6,053 bases of DNA from JAVBKA01 sp031546715 (lineage in GTDB: Bacteria > Bacillota > Clostridia > Oscillospirales > UBA929): assembly GCA_031546715.1 (NCBI GenBank), contig JAVBKA010000001.1, positions 1-6,053 on the forward strand, in the 5' to 3' direction. Positions 1 to 5,605 of this stretch are shown here, piece by piece (position 1 is the first letter of the stretch; every line of letters starts with the position of its first letter). The notes under the pieces were generated by a model, which did not search any database, had not been told where the DNA came from, and was given only the letters and a program-made list of their open reading frames with translations. A program made the position numbers and the translations under genes.

Positions 1-1137
1 GAACACCTGAAAAAGTAAAGGTTTGATTTCTTCTTCATATACCGCAAAGGATGGACACGAATCTGCGCCGTTGTTTATCTTACCACTACAAACCCACTTA
101 GAGTTTTTGTTGCCCTGCTTGTCTTGTGAATCACGGCGGTAGTACGGCAAGCCGCATTCAGTGCAAAACAGTTTGCCTGTAAGCAGATTTGCATGGTTGC
201 ATATTCCCTGACGGTTTTTCACGTCATCACTGCGCCGCCGCAAAACAGCGTTTGCCGCGTCCCACAACTCCTCAGAAACAATCGCAGGGACAATTTCGCC
301 CGTTTCGTCCTTGAACATGACCCATTCTTGGGGTGGCAAAAATTTCTGCTTTTTGGTGAACATGTCCACGACTTTGACTTTGTTACCAACATAGTACCCC
401 TTGTACTTAGGATTGGCAATCACATTCGCCATGGTGGAATGTGCAATCTTCTTGCCGTTTAAGTTGCGATAACCTTTATTCCAAAACAAGATTTCAATCT
501 GTTTCATGCTATATTCATTTGTGGCATACAACTCGAACAATTCCTGCACCATTGGCGCAGTCTCGGGGTCAATTGCAAGCCGCTTGTTATCTTTGACATA
601 ACCAAAAATTCTACTATTGCCTAGTACCACATTTTTCTTAATAGCCTGTGCATGTCCGAATTTTATTCGACTAGACAGTTTGCGTAGCTCGTCCTGTGCA
701 ATACCCGACATAATGGTGAGCCGCAGTTCGCTATCCTCGTCTAGCGTGTTGATGTTATCGTTTTGAAAGAATACACCAACACCTGAAGCCAGTAGGTCGC
801 GAGTATAGGTGATACTATCCAATGTATTACGAGCAAAACGAGTGATTTCCTTAGTGATAACCAGATCAAACTTGCCAGACTTGCCGTCCTTGACCATTTG
901 GTGAAAGTTTTCACGCTTCTTGGTAGTCATGCCAGACAAGCCCTCGTCGATGTAGCCTGTAACAAATGTCCAGTTGGCATTGCGGCGAATTAGCTCATCA
1001 TAGTAGGAAATCTGGTTGCCAAGGGAGTTGAGCTGCTCATCGCTTTCGCTGGACACACGGGCGTAAAAGGTTACACGCAATGGAATGTCATATATTGATT
1101 TGGATTTTAGCATTTGCCGTAGAGTATGTATTTCCAT
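1..1137 (-). CDS. Large serine recombinase (3' end off the window)
   Basis: Site-specific recombinase that would cut and rejoin element ends through a serine-DNA link, giving integration and excision. The 379 visible residues show the resolvase domain (about 22-165) with YARVS, so Ser29 is the likely nucleophile and Arg27 a partner, then DEGLSG (64-69), Arg75 and KEITRFARN (96-104, Arg100 and Arg103). A recombinase domain follows (about 176-295), then a zinc ribbon with Cys325, Cys328, Cys350 and Cys361. Family members usually reach about 500 or more residues, so the coiled coil and C-terminus lie left of base 1. The ATG at 1137 has AGGGGG six bases upstream. No stop or frameshift is seen, so the gene looks intact as far as it goes. 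It has its own promoter and sits after a terminator, so it is transcribed apart from the relaxase genes. TnpX of Tn4451 is a comparable enzyme; exact subgroup not determined. Confidence 0.95.
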   Translation of the reverse strand, partial: MEIHTLRQMLKSKSIYDIPLRVTFYARVSSESDEQLNSLGNQISYYDELIRRNANWTFVTGYIDEGLSGMTTKKRENFHQMVKDGKSGKFDLVITKEITRFARNTLDSITYTRDLLASGVGVFFQNDNINTLDEDSELRLTIMSGIAQDELRKLSSRIKFGHAQAIKKNVVLGNSRIFGYVKDNKRLAIDPETAPMVQELFELYATNEYSMKQIEILFWNKGYRNLNGKKIAHSTMANVIANPKYKGYYVGNKVKVVDMFTKKQKFLPPQEWVMFKDETGEIVPAIVSEELWDAANAVLRRRSDDVKNRQGICNHANLLTGKLFCTECGLPYYRRDSQDKQGNKNSKWVCSGKINNGADSCPSFAVYEEEIKPLLFQVF

Positions 1138-1179
1138 GAGTAGCCCCCTGAGTTTCGTTGTATCATTACTAGTATTTGC

Positions 1180-1208
1180 AGTTTATCATATTTGAACAAC
1201 ATAAGCAA
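1180..1208 (-). promoter_or_regulatory. Promoter for the serine recombinase
   Basis: On the minus strand TTGCTT (1203-1208) is followed after 17 bases by TAAACT (1180-1185), with TG one base before the -10 (extended -10). The predicted start near 1173 gives a leader of about 36 bases before the ATG at 1137. The match is to the sigma-A consensus by eye only. Confidence 0.6.
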
Positions 1209-1212
1209 GCAT

Positions 1213-1253
1213 AAAAAAATGATGCCACTTCCGATTTTGATCGGAAGTGGCAT
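1213..1253 (-). terminator. Rho-independent terminator after the 57-codon gene
   Basis: A perfect 14-bp inverted repeat (1222-1235 with 1240-1253, loop of 4) is followed on the minus strand by CA and then seven T. It lies 10 bases after the stop of the 57-residue gene and ends the minus-strand transcript before the recombinase promoter. The A-run is only on the left side, so it should act mainly on minus-strand transcription. Confidence 0.9.
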
Positions 1254-1263
1254 GCCTGATTTA

Positions 1264-1437
1264 CTATCGTGCTGTTTTCTCAGCTTTACGAATGGGCATC
1301 TGTTTGCGGTTTGAAATTCTTAGCGTCATTTTGTTTCGCTCCAATTCAGTTATTATGCTTTTCTTGAAAAGCGTTTCATTGAAATAGCCAAGCCATAGTT
1401 CTTCAGATAACCGCTTTTTTTGATTCACTTCTGTCAT
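1264..1437 (-). CDS. Small recombinase-associated protein, SHOCT-like helix pair, 57 aa
   Basis: A 57-residue basic protein. Its core (about 15-44) reads LWLGYFNETLFKKSIITE followed by LERNKMTLRISNRK. A helix, a short I-I-T-E turn and a second charged helix resemble the short SHOCT-like proteins often seen beside serine recombinases in Clostridia elements. That likeness is from memory and no function is established. The ATG at 1437 has GGAGG seven bases upstream, and the start overlaps the stop of the 24-residue gene as ATGA, so translation is probably coupled. The gene ends in a strong terminator. It lies between the relaxase and the recombinase, which suggests a helper or regulatory part in mobilization or recombination (inference). 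Confidence 0.75.
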   Translation of the reverse strand: MTEVNQKKRLSEELWLGYFNETLFKKSIITELERNKMTLRISNRKQMPIRKAEKTAR

Positions 1438-1508
1438 TTGCCCACCTCCACGTTGTTGGTATCTTCTCCCTTAATAAAGAAACTATTCGCGGTTTTCTTT
1501 TTTGCCAT
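1434..1508 (-). CDS. 24-aa microprotein, translationally coupled to the 57-aa gene
   Basis: A very short gene encoding a 24-residue peptide beginning MAKKKTANSF and ending NNVEVGK. Evidence that it is translated: GGAGGG lies five bases before the ATG at 1508, and its TGA overlaps the next gene's ATG as ATGA. The basic N-terminus and acidic, polar remainder give no domain. It may be a real peptide or a leader whose translation sets the rate of the downstream gene. No separate promoter was found in the 72 bases after the relaxase stop, so it is probably the second gene of a relaxase, 24-aa, 57-aa operon. Confidence 0.55.
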   Translation of the reverse strand: MAKKKTANSFFIKGEDTNNVEVGK

Positions 1509-1580
1509 TTTGACCCTCCATATTCAATTTACAAGGTGCAATCGTCTAATAGATAATAATTTGTCGAATAAGCGTCCCTC

Positions 1581-2522
1581 CTAGCGTTCTTTGGTCTTTG
1601 TGACTGGTTTCGGTGCTTGCTGGTATTGTTGTAAAACCTCAGGTGGAATCAAGTCCATCGTGCCTCGGAGCAACTGATAATCCGCGTGTAGCTTGGCAAA
1701 CCCCATCTGCTCCTTGATACTTATTTTTTCTTCAACTTGTTTGACAAGCGCGGTATTCTCTTTTGTCAGCCTGTCGTTTGATTTCTGATATTTCTTAATC
1801 TGACTTTCAAAGCTCTCCCAGTTAGGAATAAACTTTTTGAGCAAGACGAAAATCTCGTCACGCTTTTTGCCGACGTTAAGAGGATTGATACTTTCAATTA
1901 CCGCAGTTATCTTCGATGCCTGTTTAGTCAAATTGGCGGCCTGCTTGAACATTCTTGTTGGAATATGCACTCGTTTTGTTTCCCTTGCAGGCTCACCGCG
2001 CTCAAAATCAGGATACCGCTTGACAATATGCTCATAAAAAGCATCTTGCCATTTGCAGAGTTTTGCTTGATTGCCAATAATCTCTTTGGCGGTGAGCCTT
2101 CCATCGTCGGTTATAGGGGTAAAGCAAAGGTGCATATGGGGCGATTTCTCGCCCATATGCACCACGGCAGTAAATATATTGGAACTTCCAACTTTCTTGA
2201 TGATAAACTCCGTCGCATACTCGAAGAATGCTTTTACGTCAGCTCGTTTCATGCCTTTGAAAAACTCTGGACTGGCTGTTATCAGTGTATCAATCATTTT
2301 GACACTGTCTTTTCGTAATTTGCAGCCAGCTACTTCTATCCGACCATCGATCTCTTTTTTGTAGCTTTTTACCGGCTGGATAACATGAAAATTCAAATGG
2401 CTTCGGGTTGTATCGATGTCTGGATTGCTGGCGTATTTCTCTTTCTTACGTTCGTGGTGTGATTCCAATGCACCGAAACCACCCTTCTGCTTTGAAAAAC
2501 GTAGAATTGCGTATTGTGGCAT
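1581..2522 (-). CDS. MobV-family relaxase (Mob/Pre, plasmid mobilization/recombination protein)
   Basis: Nicks one DNA strand at oriT and stays bound to the 5' end, leading it into a recipient through another element's conjugation pore. The 313 residues carry the MobV signatures. Motif I is GALESHHER with His22 and Arg25, in register with the catalytic His22 of pMV158 MobM (HNER there); NPDIDTTRSHLNFHV (33-47) follows. Motif III is HMGEKSPHMHLCFTP (122-136), with His122, His129 and His131 as metal ligands. The C-terminal part (about 235-285) is charged and probably coiled coil. It is shorter than MobM (about 490 aa). I chose the ATG at 2522 because AGGAGG lies just upstream; a TTG at 2537 would place the ribosome site inside the gene. 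A matching MobV oriT is at 5544-5580. The gene starts 72 bases after the stop of the sigma-like gene, behind a hairpin. Confidence 0.95.
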   Translation of the reverse strand: MPQYAILRFSKQKGGFGALESHHERKKEKYASNPDIDTTRSHLNFHVIQPVKSYKKEIDGRIEVAGCKLRKDSVKMIDTLITASPEFFKGMKRADVKAFFEYATEFIIKKVGSSNIFTAVVHMGEKSPHMHLCFTPITDDGRLTAKEIIGNQAKLCKWQDAFYEHIVKRYPDFERGEPARETKRVHIPTRMFKQAANLTKQASKITAVIESINPLNVGKKRDEIFVLLKKFIPNWESFESQIKKYQKSNDRLTKENTALVKQVEEKISIKEQMGFAKLHADYQLLRGTMDLIPPEVLQQYQQAPKPVTKTKER

Positions 2523-2554
2523 AGAACTCCTCCTCAAATTAAAAATGGACAGCT

Positions 2555-2596
2555 AAAAGCCGCCTACTCAACTGAAATAGCTGATGCAGGCGGCTT
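2555..2596 (-). terminator. Intrinsic terminator or attenuator between the sigma-like gene and the relaxase gene
   Basis: A 9-bp inverted repeat (2588-2596 with 2557-2565, AAGCCGCCT/AGGCGGCTT) ends in TTTT on the minus strand. The stem overlaps the stop codon of the upstream gene. Only about 32 bases separate the T-run from the relaxase start, and I see no good promoter there, so the relaxase probably depends on read-through. Confidence 0.7.
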
Positions 2597-3437
2597 AATA
2601 ACTAAATTCTTCTTGTCGATACTTAGTCATTTGGGTTCGTATGTGCTTGATTCGCTTAGAAACTCCGCTGTGGTTTGCATAACCTAGCCTTTCGGCAATT
2701 TCAACCTGTGTATATCCCATTTCAAGCAGTTTTACAATCTTGGCATCATTTTCAGATAGTAACGTTAAGAATTTTTCTAGCCAAATTCGATATTCAACCT
2801 CTCGAAAAGGATTGTGTCGCTTCGCTTCATGGACTAGTGCTCGATCTTCGTCGTCAAGCTCAAGCATCTTAACTTTTGAACGAGTGTGGTAATACCTGCG
2901 GTGGAAGTCAATCTTGATATTGCTATACCGTGCATCGTAGTCTTCAAAACTGCGGTATTCGTCGACGATTTCTCGAACCTGTTGCATCTTGAGTTTAGGA
3001 TGATTCCAAAACCGTCTGGCTAACGCCTCGCAGTTATGTACCACTTCAAATTCAGCGAAGTATCGAAGTGTGTCACCTACTGGCAAATCAGCGTAGATAT
3101 CGACGTTGAAGCCCATCTCAGATAGCAAGGTTGACCAAAGCGTGAGATTATGAGCCATGATCCAAAATGGGTCGTGCCCTGAGTAGCTCTCCATTCCGCC
3201 TCTAATACCCATGAACTGCCACATCAACCATGCCCAAGCATCGACCAATGCAAGCAAGAAGTAGTCGCTGTGGTATACCCCCTGCCACTTAGGATTATTG
3301 ATCACCTCAAATGGATTGCGTGGGAACTCGGATAGGTTAATTCGCTTGACCACATTTTGCGGTAGCATGTAGTACATTGGTAGTAAAGGGTATTGCCTCA
3401 GGGATTGGAGCTTTGCTTGTCTCGCCTGTTCATTCAC
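2595..3437 (-). CDS. Sigma-region-4-like HTH protein, probable transcription regulator, 280 aa
   Basis: Not recognised as a named protein. The C-terminal 60 residues (about 217-270) form a sigma-70 region 4 / LuxR-like helix-turn-helix: LSENDAKIVKLLEMGYTQ, then VEIAERLGY and SGVSKRIKHIR. The first 200 residues are rich in Trp, Tyr and His (for example ALVDAWAWLMWQFMG at 63-77) and match no domain I know. No sigma region 2 is visible, so a true sigma factor is unlikely; a DNA-binding regulator is a better guess. I chose the GTG at 3437 because GGGAGG lies seven bases upstream and the -10 at 3460-3465 falls inside any longer reading. It is first in the transcript that leads through a hairpin into the relaxase gene, so it may control mobilization. 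The palindromes around its promoter suggest repression or self-control. Confidence 0.8.
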   Translation of the reverse strand: MNEQARQAKLQSLRQYPLLPMYYMLPQNVVKRINLSEFPRNPFEVINNPKWQGVYHSDYFLLALVDAWAWLMWQFMGIRGGMESYSGHDPFWIMAHNLTLWSTLLSEMGFNVDIYADLPVGDTLRYFAEFEVVHNCEALARRFWNHPKLKMQQVREIVDEYRSFEDYDARYSNIKIDFHRRYYHTRSKVKMLELDDEDRALVHEAKRHNPFREVEYRIWLEKFLTLLSENDAKIVKLLEMGYTQVEIAERLGYANHSGVSKRIKHIRTQMTKYRQEEFSY

Positions 3438-3512
3438 GTCTAGACCTCCCGTTAGTCGTATTATACACGGTCGAAATGACCTGTGCAATATAATACGACA
3501 ATGTCTAGACAT
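3438..3512. promoter_or_regulatory. Nested palindromic operator region
   Basis: GTCTAGAC occurs at 3438-3445 and 3503-3510 (the latter within the 12-bp palindrome ATGTCTAGACAT, 3501-3512). Between them is an 11-bp perfect inverted repeat, GTCGTATTATA (3455-3465) with TATAATACGAC (3489-3499), and an inner GGTC/GACC pair. One GTCTAGAC overlaps the ribosome site of the sigma-like gene and the other lies upstream of its -35. The layout suits a repressor operator; which protein binds is unknown. Confidence 0.6.
3460..3488 (-). promoter_or_regulatory. Promoter for the sigma-like HTH gene (and relaxase by read-through)
   Basis: On the minus strand TTGCAC (3483-3488), 17 bases, then a perfect TATAAT (3460-3465). 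The predicted start near 3453 gives a leader of about 16 bases with GGGAGG before the GTG at 3437. The -10 is part of an inverted-repeat arm, so an operator protein would block polymerase directly. Confidence 0.75.
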
Positions 3513-3527
3513 AATTGTTCCTATAGA

Positions 3528-3776
3528 TCAGTCAAATTTTAACAATTGCCATATCTCAACCTCAAGCGCAGCCGCCAACCTAATAATGCTCACAAGTCCA
3601 ACTGGAAAGAAAACTTTGCTCTCTATTTTTGAAATGGTATTTAATGCGAGACCACTTCGGTCGCTTAACATCTGTTGCGTAATGCCTAATTTTCTGCGAA
3701 AATACCCTACGCGCAATCCAATATTGATGATAATCTGCTCTTCTTTAGGTGTCAGATTTTTTGATATCATTGGCAT
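3528..3776 (-). CDS. XRE-family (Cro/CI-type HTH) transcriptional regulator, 82 aa
   Basis: A small single-domain DNA-binding protein. Residues 20-79 form an HTH_3 domain: IGLRVGYFRRKLGITQQMLS, then DRSGLALNTISKIESK (recognition helix region) and IIRLAAALEVEIWQLL at the C-terminal helix. There is no sensor or protease domain, so it is likely a Cro-like repressor or a conditional regulator. The ATG at 3776 has GAGGTGAT upstream. It is read toward the sigma-like gene, whose palindromic promoter begins just after its stop, and it is divergent from the small plus-strand gene, whose -35 lies under a 17-bp palindrome. Either palindrome could be its operator (inference). No clear promoter for the gene itself was found; TATACT near 3808 lacks a good -35. 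Confidence 0.88.
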   Translation of the reverse strand: MPMISKNLTPKEEQIIINIGLRVGYFRRKLGITQQMLSDRSGLALNTISKIESKVFFPVGLVSIIRLAAALEVEIWQLLKFD

Positions 3777-3869
3777 ACAATCACCTCATTACCTTAATAG
3801 AAGTAGTATACCTAATTCGCAACGAAGCATATACGGACACAGTAGCCATAATTATTCAACCATAATACA

Positions 3870-3886
3870 TAAATGCATTGCATTTA
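3870..3886. promoter_or_regulatory. 17-bp palindrome, probable operator
   Basis: TAAATGCA-T-TGCATTTA is a perfect dyad around base 3878. It covers the -35 hexamer (3878-3883) of the plus-strand promoter and lies in the divergent gap upstream of the XRE gene, the usual site for an XRE-type repressor operator. Confidence 0.6.
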
Positions 3887-3905
3887 CTGACTAATGTGAT
3901 ATAAT
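3878..3905 (+). promoter_or_regulatory. Plus-strand promoter of the small divergent gene
   Basis: TTGCAT (3878-3883), 16 bases, then TATAAT (3900-3905) with TG one base before it (extended -10). Transcription should begin near 3912, which argues against the ATG at 3911 as the start of the next gene. Confidence 0.7.
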
Positions 3906-3943
3906 GATATATGATGGTAGCAACCTTGAAAGTGGTGGTGCAG

Positions 3944-4135
3944 GTGACTACACAGGAAAAGAAACTATTAATCTCTCAAACTTCAAAACTCACTGCGTTA
4001 GGTTTGAAGCTTGAACAGAGACGCTCAAATTTGAAGAAGTACAATATGGGAAGACGACATGGAGCATCCTATATTGAAGAGAGCAAGTTACTTATTTCAA
4101 AGTTTCTCTATAACTATAGCATGTACAGATGGTGA
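3944..4135 (+). CDS. Small charged hypothetical protein divergent from the XRE gene, 63 aa
   Basis: Not firmly recognised. From the GTG at 3944 the product is 63 residues. The N-terminal half, TTQEKKLLISQTSKLTALG followed by LKLEQRRSNLKK, looks like one long amphipathic, possibly coiled-coil helix; the rest is basic, then aromatic, ending NYSMYRW. The start is uncertain. An in-frame ATG at 3911 would make 74 residues but lies at the predicted transcription start and has no ribosome site; the GTG has only a weak GTGGTG upstream. The sudden change in character at the C-terminus could mean truncation or a frameshift, but I cannot show it. Divergence from the XRE regulator, with an operator-like palindrome between, suggests joint control. 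Confidence 0.5.
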   Translation: MTTQEKKLLISQTSKLTALGLKLEQRRSNLKKYNMGRRHGASYIEESKLLISKFLYNYSMYRW

Positions 4136-4227
4136 AAATATTTTATTAGATGGCCACCCGTAGCTGCCTTAGCAAAACGCTAATGCATCTTTAAGATTGT
4201 TTCACCTGAACACACACACATCGACAG

Positions 4228-4242
4228 TAGAAAACGATATCC
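4228..4242 (+). repeat. Direct repeat, copy 1 (TAGAAAACGATATCC)
   Basis: This 15-mer recurs at 5386-5399 with one A fewer. The two copies bracket the zinc-ribbon gene and most of the frameshifted secreted-protein gene. The surrounding gap (4136-4335) otherwise shows only a short CA run near 4210 and no convincing promoter. Confidence 0.4.
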
Positions 4243-4335
4243 ATAAGTGAGGTGGGAATGTCATATCGGTTTATTCCTTTTTTGTTTAGAAGTGTCCGTA
4301 CCATCAAGCTTATATAGCAATTGGAGGAAATATAT

Positions 4336-5163
4336 ATGTATTGTAGAAACTGTGGGCAAGAGGTAGGTTCTGAGGATAAATTCTGCAAGAACTGTGGATC
4401 AAGTAGCTCCGAATCAAGCTTAAAAAATTCGACACCTATCATAAGTATAAATACAAACGGTTTTTCTGAAAAGAGTTTTTATTCATACGCAGCAATCGCC
4501 ACATCTATTGTCTGCGTTGTTTTGTTATTTCAAAAATGGTTTAGTGTTTCATTATTTGGTGAGAGTAAAGAATTTTCATTGTTCTCCGTTTATGACTGGG
4601 TGGAAATGCTCGGTGAATATGTTGCCAAAGAATGGTTACAGGGAGTAAGCGCTTTTATTTTTATCTTGATAGCCTTATGTATAATCGCGGTCATTTTATA
4701 TGGAATCTTTGCGCTAAAAATTATCTCAAAGTCCGACAACAGTAAAGCCTTTGGGCGTGCGGCTACTGTTGTAACTGTAATCTTGTTTATAATTGTTGGT
4801 TTAACAGTACTTGGGATTAACAGCACGCTTAAAAGCGAGTTTGGGGATTATTTTGGTGACATTGCAGGGTCAATACTTAAGTTGTCGTCCCTCCCATACA
4901 TAACAGTTGTCGTTGCACTTTTGGGGCAATTTCTGTTTATTAATAAATTAGAGAATAAATCAAATGTGGATGGCCCGTCAGAGTCAGCATCAGGTAGACT
5001 CGAACAAGTCCAGTGTGCAAACTGCGGAAGCTGGCATGATTTTGATTATCCTGCTTGCCCAGTTTGTAAACAAAAAGTGGAAAATAAATTTTCTCAAGAA
5101 TTATGTATTGAGGAAGAACTCTCAAGGGTTGAAGCTGATTGCACAAATATTATTGACGGATAA
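4336..5163 (+). CDS. Membrane protein with N- and C-terminal zinc ribbons, 275 aa
   Basis: Function unknown. The N-terminus is a short zinc ribbon: YCRNCG then FCKNCG, with Cys3, Cys6, Cys17 and Cys20. A Ser/Asn-rich linker (22-48) follows. Four hydrophobic segments are at about 50-74, 103-128, 140-162 and 185-203. A second zinc ribbon (CANCGSWHDF at 227-236 and CPVC at 241-244; Cys227, 230, 241, 244) and an acidic tail follow. With an even number of helices both ribbons should face the same side, probably the cytoplasm. The start is the ATG at 4336: GGAGGA lies just upstream, and a TTG at 4321 would include that site. Such zinc-ribbon membrane proteins are common in Bacillota and mostly uncharacterised. 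The gene is the first intact one on the strand side entering first from the predicted oriT, so cargo or an establishment function is possible (inference). Confidence 0.85.
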   Translation: MYCRNCGQEVGSEDKFCKNCGSSSSESSLKNSTPIISINTNGFSEKSFYSYAAIATSIVCVVLLFQKWFSVSLFGESKEFSLFSVYDWVEMLGEYVAKEWLQGVSAFIFILIALCIIAVILYGIFALKIISKSDNSKAFGRAATVVTVILFIIVGLTVLGINSTLKSEFGDYFGDIAGSILKLSSLPYITVVVALLGQFLFINKLENKSNVDGPSESASGRLEQVQCANCGSWHDFDYPACPVCKQKVENKFSQELCIEEELSRVEADCTNIIDG

Positions 5164-5380
5164 AACCTCTAACAGAAAATTTGTCTTCTGTTCAACCAGA
5201 AGCTGTTGGATGATTAATGATCATGGTATCGGTTCCAAGGGAGTGTTAATTTTGAAAAAAATTTCTTATATTCGTTTTCTTTTTAGCTATATCATATTCG
5301 CCAGTTCTTCAGGCACACGCGAGCTCGACAAATTTTTATAACACAGTTGCAATAGGCTTCACTTTAATCGCTGAACAGCC

Positions 5381-5403
5381 GTGGATAGAAACGATATCCT
5401 CAC
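5381..5403. repeat. Imperfect hairpin containing direct repeat copy 2
   Basis: GTGGATA (5381-5387) pairs with TATCC-CAC (5395-5403, one bulged T) around a seven-base loop. The segment 5386-5399 is TAGAAACGATATCC, the second copy of the repeat at 4228-4242. It marks roughly where the hairpin-rich oriT side begins. Confidence 0.4.
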
Positions 5404-5543
5404 CCCACCTTATGAAAACAAGCCGTGCTTTTCTCGCCCTCAGGCTCGAAAATCACAGCTCGTTTTCCTGTCACTCAAGCAAGTTGCCGACTTCGGTCGA
5501 CCCCTTGCCCGCTCTTCGAGCCTTTTCCCGCCAGTCGGTGGAG
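5404..5543. other. oriT leading region without a convincing gene
   Basis: This is the side that would enter the recipient first. It holds a UUCG-type hairpin (CGAC-TTCG-GTCG at 5488-5499) inside an outer GCAAG/CTTGC pair (5479-5483, 5504-5508). Open frames across it are short and of odd composition (Ser, Pro, Arg, Cys) and lack good start signals, so I read it as structured non-coding DNA, overlapping the tail of the frameshifted gene. Confidence 0.4.
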
Positions 5544-5580
5544 TAAGCATAACACACTAGACTTTGTTCCAAAGTCGTGC
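5544..5580 (-). other. oriT: MobV-type origin of transfer (oriT) with predicted nick site
   Basis: Read on the minus strand: a hairpin GACTTTG-GAA-CAAAGTC (5576-5560) is followed directly by TAGTGTG and then TTATGC (5559-5547). The pMV158 MobM oriT has the same build, an inverted repeat ending AAAGTA, then TAGTGTG, nick, TTATAC. The predicted nick is therefore between bases 5553 and 5552 of the minus strand. The transferred strand would begin TTATGC and run toward lower coordinates, through the zinc-ribbon gene, regulators, relaxase and recombinase. The relaxase at 1581-2522 is of the family that uses this site. Confidence 0.85.
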
Positions 5581-5581
5581 G

Positions 5582-5598
5582 CCAAAGGTACCCTTTGG
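5582..5598. repeat. Short hairpin next to oriT
   Basis: CCAAAGG (5582-5588) and CCTTTGG (5592-5598) form a 7-bp stem with a three-base loop, six bases from the oriT hairpin. Its core AAAG/CTTT resembles the oriT arm, so it could be an accessory relaxase contact. Confidence 0.5.
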
Positions 5599-5605
5599 AA
5601 ACCCT

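Larger units (their letters stand above)
5252..5546 (+). pseudogene. Frameshifted small secreted-protein gene
   Basis: A start TTG at 5252, with AGGGAG nine bases upstream, reads only 29 codons to a TAA at 5339. If the run of seven A (5255-5261) were six, the same start would give a textbook signal peptide: MKKFLIFVFFLAISYSPVLQ, then AHA as a cleavage site, and a mature start SSTNFYNTVAIGFTLIAEQP. That frame stays open to the TAA at 5544, 97 residues in all. The part after about 5385 runs through hairpin-rich DNA near oriT and is low in protein-like character, so the original protein may be cut short there. It may be a pseudogene, a product of slippage on the A-run, or a sequencing error. No family recognised. 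Confidence 0.5.

Noticed and set aside
193..462. Plus-strand open frame of 89 codons
   Set aside because: It is antisense to the recombinase, whose motifs continue without interruption through this stretch.
1561..1580. Ribosome site GGAGGGA right at the relaxase stop as the start of another gene
   Set aside because: No ATG, GTG or TTG at a usable distance opens a frame of any length before the 24-codon gene.
2535..2537. TTG as an earlier relaxase start
   Set aside because: It would place the AGGAGG ribosome site inside the coding sequence; the ATG at 2522 also puts the catalytic His at 22 as in MobM.
3438..3512. Longer N-terminus for the sigma-like gene, starting at 3512
   Set aside because: The extra 25 codons cover the promoter, operator palindromes and ribosome site.
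3832..4300. 9-bp inverted repeat TACGGACAC (3832-3840) and GTGTCCGTA (4292-4300)
   Set aside because: Short, about 450 bases apart and with no other symmetry nearby; likely chance.
5171..5202. Terminator after the zinc-ribbon gene
   Set aside because: AACAGAA/TTCTGTT and CTTCTG/CAGAAG are short, mutually exclusive stems with no T-run after either.
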